Of a stretch of 64,000 bases of DNA, positions 58,770 through 64,000 are shown one piece after another. Under the pieces are notes generated by a model that was given only the letters and a program-made list of their open reading frames with translations, searched no databases and was not told the DNA's origin. Both the position numbers and the translations under genes were made by a program. Where the stretch lies: contig OU612068.1 in the NCBI GenBank assembly GCA_914767715.1, positions 29,080,001 to 29,144,000 on the forward strand. Direction: 5' to 3'. Origin of the DNA: Membranipora membranacea. Taxonomy: Eukaryota > Bryozoa > Gymnolaemata > Cheilostomatida > Membraniporidae. Each line of letters starts with the position of its first letter. Within the stretch, counting starts at the first letter, position 1.

Positions 58770-61700
58770 ATGGAGGATAGAATGCTCCATTCTATTTTGT
58801 TGGTAAGTTCACTCCACAAATTCTATCAACAAGTATCCATCACCATGAAATTGAATTCAAATTAAGTTTAACATCAGTATTGCCTGTTAAAGCTTACAAC
58901 TTACTCAGAACCTAACAACTATTCCTTATTTTCAGACACTTGTTATGGCTGGTTTCGTCTCAAGTTCACAGAGCCCTTTACCAATGTAAGTTAGTCAGTC
59001 ATTCAATTCTCCTTCACTATGGTTTACAGGTGTGCACAGTGAACGTGACATAATTTCGATACTGTAAATCAGTGTGATCTAGACATTGTTGACAAGGCAC
59101 TCACAACTTCTTGAATGAAATAAAATCTCTCAGACTGTCGTACCCTAATATCAATAATATTGTCCCACCCTGAATGAAAAATCAAAATACAAAATATAAT
59201 CATTCCTCCAAAACTCCTGGAAGTTTAATTATTGTAAACTTGGATCTTTATTTATTAGTTGTTTAAAATCCTGTGTCTCTATATCAGGAAGCACCCAACA
59301 GATCAGTCGCAGGATTAATATGAATGCCTTTTACCCAAAGTTCTTACTTTAAGAGTAGCTAGTCATCACCACAAAATTGAGAAATTTTTTTGTCGCTCAA
59401 TTAATTCATTTGTTGACAGGAGCTATGAGATCGTTGGCCCTCTCACAACATTTCCCTCAATTGCTGATCTAGGTCAAACTGTGTTTCATATTGAGGAAGA
59501 CAAGTTCAACCCAGGATCCATTCTGTTCTCACATGGTCATGCTCTGAAGACAGCTAATGGGCAGACGACTACCACGATTGTTGGCTCCACATATCAGTAT
59601 GGATACTTAGAAGGGGTGGGTACCTCGGCTAGGTTTTATTTAATCAACGGATTCTATCAGCTCACCCCGAGTAAAGTTATAGCAGTAGATAACAGCAACT
59701 GCTGCCTCCGCCAGATTAATAGAAATACATCACAGACCTCCGTATACACAGGCTCATGTGGCCGGGTCAGCTGTGGTTATCAGGACGGTTCAGGTAGTGC
59801 CGTGAAGTTCAGGTACCCCTGGAGTATCATAGGTGACATAAAAAACTCCAAAGTGATGTATGTCTCAGATGAATCCAACAACGCTATCCGTTAAGTAGAT
59901 TCAGAGAGTGAGGTTGTCTCGACTGTGGCACAATCAAGGGACTACCTATATTATGTGAGAGGAATGACTCAGGATAATATGGGCAATCTGTTCGTAACGT
60001 TCCTGGAAGGAATTAGTAAGATCTCCCTCTCAGATGGCGCTATGTCCATTGTGGTCGGGGGTATCAGAAAAAGAGGATATGTAGATGGTCTGTTTGAAAA
60101 GACAATGTTCAATGAGGCGAGGGATGTCTTAATGATCAACAACACAACACTAGTTGTATCTGACAGCAATAACCACAGACTAAGAATACTGGATCTCGTC
60201 TCTAACACATCCACCTCTATCTGTGCTGGACGCTGGGGAACTACAGACGGAGAACTGCAAACCTGTACGATCTCTGTACGATCTCTAACCCTAACCTCTA
60301 ACCCTAACGCTGTGACCGTTGTTGGAGAGGACCTGTTTGTTGGAGGATACAGACAAATAAGGAGAATAGCATGTGAGTACAGTGTGTTTCCCTTGGCATC
60401 ACTTCATAAGTTTGACAGATATAATAATCTATGGCAATCAACCAAGCTCTTCATTGCCTTCTCTTAGCTTCAAAGTTCAAACTCATGACAAGAAGCTACA
60501 CATTCTTTATTTGGTATTGAGTTGAGCATGATACCTATATTAACAAAAGGGACTTTTCATAACAGGTAAAAATGGTCTAAAAATTATCTTTCAGTGAAAG
60601 AAAAGGTTTCTCCAAATGTTATATCCTCCCCAGTTACGCAGAGCTGTGATGGGGCACACATCAATGGGACGCTGACTTCTGGAGAATCTGAGGCTACAGT
60701 ACATGTACGCCCCGATCTGGCTTTGACTTTGAGTGCCGGAAACCACAGCTACACTGAATTATATAACGGACTAAACTGTACTTATAATATTATGGTCTTC
60801 AAGGAAGCAGGCAAAGTAACATTCATATTATTTTTCCTCTACTCCTGTCTGCCCCTCCCCCTCTCCCAGTGCAGTGTCTGCTCTATCTTTCTATCTTAAA
60901 TACTCGAATCCCTGACCACACCCAATAAAAATCTCAGCTCGTTACATACCTATTTTTTCATCTATCTTTACTCTTTCAGAGCCGGTCGTAGTGAATAGAC
61001 TGTATATCGAGGCTAACTACACTTTATACTGTGTAGATGTGCAATGGAACCATGAGAGATATCTGCTGCGTGATTTCGCTCTTGTTAACTACCTTCAGAT
61101 CGAAGAGATATGTGGTGATGGTAAGTTAGCACGAAAGACCAAGTATTACAGAATGACACTGTCTTTGGTGTAATCAAAACAGTTTGAATGTCTTTGAAGT
61201 AGACCCTTAGCTGTGAGTTAAATCAGCCCAGAGACAAGATGTTTCTTGGTCTATTGGCTAAGATCAAAATGTCACAGCTAATGGCCGATAAATGCCAGCT
61301 TCGGTTTTGGCAGCTTGCTGCACCCTCGGTTCAGGAGGTCTTCCATGGCCTCACAGCTAGGATGTAGTCTAGTTTTCTAGGATGTAGTCTAGTTTTCTAG
61401 GATGTATTCTAGTTTTCTAGGATGTATTCTAGTTTTCTAGGATGTATCAAATTCTTAGTATGAGGAGTTATATTGGGGCACCTTGTGTCCCTCTTAAGGG
61501 GCAGCCCAATCTTCTGTTTCTTACTAAACAGCAAGACAATCTTTTCTTAGATTGTAGCAGACCATCCAGAGCAGATATAGGGATATACTGTGATAGCTGG
61601 ACTCTGACTTTACGATGGCCCACTAACCGAACTTTTACTATGGATGAGGAGAGGGAACTGGGGGAGGTGTCTGCACGCCTCACATATCGCATACAAAACA

Positions 61701-61956
61701 AAGGCTCCATGCTCAGCCAAGTATACAAGAAACAGGAACCAAGGTATGTTTCAAACAAGCACTAATTTGAATAGCTGGAATGCTTGTGATACTTAGGGAT
61801 CTGTAAGATTTTTTTACGCTTCAAGCTTTACTCCACTTTAAAATGAGGTTCGCATATCTTCACTTAATTATTTGTTGTTTTTATAGGATGATTTTTCCAA
61901 AGCAGATGACTAGTGGAGCGTACGCACAAGTCGTCTTTGTACAAGAAAGTCTGTAG
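58770..61956 (+). CDS. Secreted NHL-type beta-propeller protein; one in-frame stop (TAA 59,892-59,894)
   Basis: Seven exons keep phase: 58770-58802, 58936-58985, 59420-60372, 60595-60810, 60980-61120, 61551-61743, 61887-61956 (TAG); 551 residues if the internal TAA is ignored. Residues 1 to about 25 form a signal peptide (hydrophobic LLTLVMAGFVSSS). Exon 3 encodes NHL-like repeats: a glycine-rich loop before each blade (YGYLEGVGTSARFYLINGFY, CGYQDGSGSAVKFRYP, KRGYVDGLFEKTMFNEARDV) followed by VSDSNNHRLRILDL or VSDESNNAIR. The C-terminal part has paired cysteines and N-glycosylation-type sites but no family I recognise and no membrane helix. The stop lies between NNAIR and VDSESEV, where a blade normally continues. 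The intron after exon 4 appears to be GC-AG (CAG|GCAAAG). Confidence 0.75.
61361..61440. repeat. 20-base tandem repeat, 4 units, in intron 5 of the NHL gene
   Basis: Four units of GATGTAGTCTAGTTTTCTAG (two have TATT in place of TAGT) plus partial copies at both ends, 110 bases before the exon 6 acceptor. Each unit contains GTTTTCTAG, an acceptor-like sequence. Confidence 0.9.
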
Positions 61957-62230
61957 TCAACGACTTGAAACAGAATACTATCATAACCTGCATGATACTT
62001 TCATGCCATTGTTATTTCTTAATTTTTAACCATTTACATGAATGAGCAATCAGTATTGGACAAATTAAAATACAAATTTATCACTACTATTGCAAGATTT
62101 CATTTCATTATCATAAGTTATAATTTTCCATCTACCAGCTACACAAAGGAGCAAAAGAAGTCAGTATCAGCATAATTGCTTTTTTTTATCATTTTTATTA
62201 TGTTTGCCTGTTGGGGTTGTCCGCAGCGCG

Positions 62231-63742
62231 CCTTGTGACACTGCTGCCTTGTGACACTGCTGCCTTGTGACACTGCTGCCTTGTGACACTGCTGCTTTGT
62301 GACACTGCTGCTTTGTGACACTGCTGCTTTGTGACACTGCTGCTTTGTGACACTGCTGCCTTGTGACACTGCTGCCTTGTGACACTGCTGCCTTGTGACA
62401 CTGCTGCCTTGTGACACTGCTGCTTTGTGACACTGCTGCTTTGTGACACTGCTGCTTTGTGACACTGCTGCCTTGTGACACTGCTGCCTTGTGACACTGC
62501 TGCCTTGTGACACTGCTGCTTTGTGACACTGCTGCTTTGTGACACTGCTGCTTTGTGACACTGCTGCCTTGTGACACTGCTGCCTTGTGACACTGCTGCC
62601 TTGTGACACTGCTGCCTTGTGACACTGCTGCCTTGTGACACTGCTGCCTTGTGACACTGCTGCCTTGTGACACTGCTGCCTTGTGACACTGCTGCTTTGT
62701 GACACTGCTGCCTTGTGACACTGCTGCCTTGTGACACTGCTGCCTTGTGACACTGCTGCCTTGTGACACTGCTGCCTTGTGACACTGCTGCTTTGTGACA
62801 CTGCTGCCTTGTGACACTGCTGCCTTGTGACACTGCTGCCTTGTGACACTGCTGCTTTGTGACACTGCTGCCTTGTGACACTGCTGCTTTGTGACACTGC
62901 TGCCTTGTGACACTGCTGCTTTGTGACACTGCTGCCTTGTGACACTGCTGCCTTGTGACACTGCTGCCTTGTGACACTGCTGCCTTGTGACACTGCTGCT
63001 TTGTGACACTGCTGCTTTGTGACACTGCTGCTTTGTGACACTGCTGCCTTGTGACACTGCTGCCTTGTGACACTGCTGCCTTGTGACACTGCTGCTTTGT
63101 GACACTGCTGCTTTGTGACACTGCTGCTTTGTGACACTGCTGCTTTGTGACACTGCTGCTTTGTGACACTGCTGCTTTGTGACACTGCTGCCTTGTGACA
63201 CTGCTGCCTTGTGACACTGCTGCCTTGTGACACTGCTGCCTTGTGACACTGCTGCTTTGTGACACTGCTGCTTTGTGACACTGCTGCTTTGTGACACTGC
63301 TGCCTTGTGACACTGCTGCCTTGTGACACTGCTGCCTTGTGACACTGCTGCTTTGTGACACTGCTGCTTTGTGACACTGCTGCTTTGTGACACTGCTGCC
63401 TTGTGACACTGCTGCCTTGTGACACTGCTGCCTTGTGACACTGCTGCCTTGTGACACTGCTGCCTTGTGACACTGCTGCCTTGTGACACTGCTGCCTTGT
63501 GACACTGCTGCCTTGTGACACTGTTGCTTTGTGACACTGCTGCCTTGTGACACTGCTGCCTTGTGACACTGCTGCCTTGTGACACTGCTGCTTTGTGACA
63601 CTGCTGCCTTGTGACACTGCTGCCTTGTGACACTGCTGCCTTGTGACACTGCTGCCTTGTGACACTGCTGCCTTGTGACACTGCTGCCTTGTGACACTGC
63701 TGCCTTGTGACACTGCTGCCTTGTGACACTGCTGCTTTGTGT
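62231..63742. repeat. 16-base minisatellite, about 94 copies
   Basis: The unit GACACTGCTGCCTTGT is repeated for 1.5 kb with essentially one variable position (GCC or GCT before TTGTG) and a single other visible change (GTTGCT near 63,523). The C and T variants come in runs, often of three or more, showing local homogenisation. Because 16 is not a multiple of 3 and the minus-strand unit has no stop in any frame, all three minus frames are open for about 500 codons. This is an arithmetic effect and not evidence of coding. Confidence 0.95.
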
Positions 63743-64000
63743 CCCCTATATGAACATTAACTTTACTTTACTTTACTTTTGATACCATGAATCCACAGTG
63801 TGTATTAGTTTTCACGGTTTGAATTGATATTTGGTGACAGTCATATCTATGATATATATATATGATATATAGATATATATGTCGACTAAGATCTGGATTA
63901 AAAAAGAAAGCTAATTGCAGAAGTTCGGTCTTGTACATTTTATCATACATGGGATGGAATGTTTCCCATTTATCACACTACAATGGTTGTAGTCGTCTAC
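63743..64000. other. Right end of window, no gene seen
   Basis: AT-rich sequence with (ACTTT)n near 63,760 and an (AT)n-rich palindromic stretch near 63,850-63,880. Confidence 0.5.

Noticed and set aside
62139-63729. Three minus-strand reading frames of about 500-525 codons
   Set aside because: They are overlapping frames of a 16-base minisatellite lacking stops on that strand. The period is not a multiple of 3 and there is no codon bias or domain.
1-64000. CRISPR arrays, operons, Shine-Dalgarno sites, rRNA genes
   Set aside because: The sequence is eukaryotic nuclear DNA. The tandem repeats present have no spacer structure, and no rRNA-like segment was seen.

Overview
The window is a piece of a nuclear genome from a multicellular animal, and no prokaryotic or organellar gene was seen. 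The evidence is spliced genes with GT-AG introns of about 100 to 1,500 bases, AT-rich intergenic DNA, decayed LINEs, a hAT element, tRNA-derived SINEs and minisatellites. A Pygopus PHD-finger gene is an animal Wnt component and a TTLL6/13-type polyglutamylase implies cilia. Short introns and the mix of repeats suggest an invertebrate, possibly early-branching (sponge or cnidarian grade); that placement is a guess. Exon models were built by hand, requiring splice consensus and codon-phase agreement at each junction.

Layout. 1-11,150 is repeat-rich: an apurinic-endonuclease-type LINE fragment (+), a reverse transcriptase fragment (-), a palindromic mini-element with 8-base target duplications (3,469-3,599), a 4.4 kb segment bounded by identical 267-base inverted repeats (4,011-8,450) and a LINE 3' end (+). 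11,153-32,067 (+) is one 43-exon gene for a coiled-coil protein of about 1,903 residues. Its introns carry a SINE-like copy, a hAT deletion derivative with an intact 8-base duplication, and a tRNA-derived SINE. 32,654-34,497 (+) is a five-exon short-chain dehydrogenase. 35,207-37,416 (-) is part of an unrecognised cysteine-rich, probably membrane-anchored protein. 37,020-37,316 is a 27-base minisatellite that copies this gene's 5' splice site eleven times. 38,900-39,930 holds LINE debris. 40,299-42,458 (+) is pygopus without its first exon. 43,551-54,810 (-) is a complete 18-exon TTLL6/13-like gene (962 residues), convergent with pygopus. 54,811-58,769 is intergenic and contains a second hairpin mini-insertion. 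58,770-61,956 (+) is a seven-exon secreted NHL-type beta-propeller gene with one in-frame stop codon. 62,231-63,742 is a 16-base minisatellite of about 94 copies.

The genes do not form an operon. The TTLL enzyme modifies ciliary tubulin and the large coiled-coil protein could also be axonemal or centrosomal, but that link is inference. The strongest candidates for something undescribed are the splice-donor minisatellite at 37,020-37,316, the inverted-repeat element at 4,011-8,450, the palindromic mini-elements with target duplications, and the stop codon inside an otherwise intact NHL gene.
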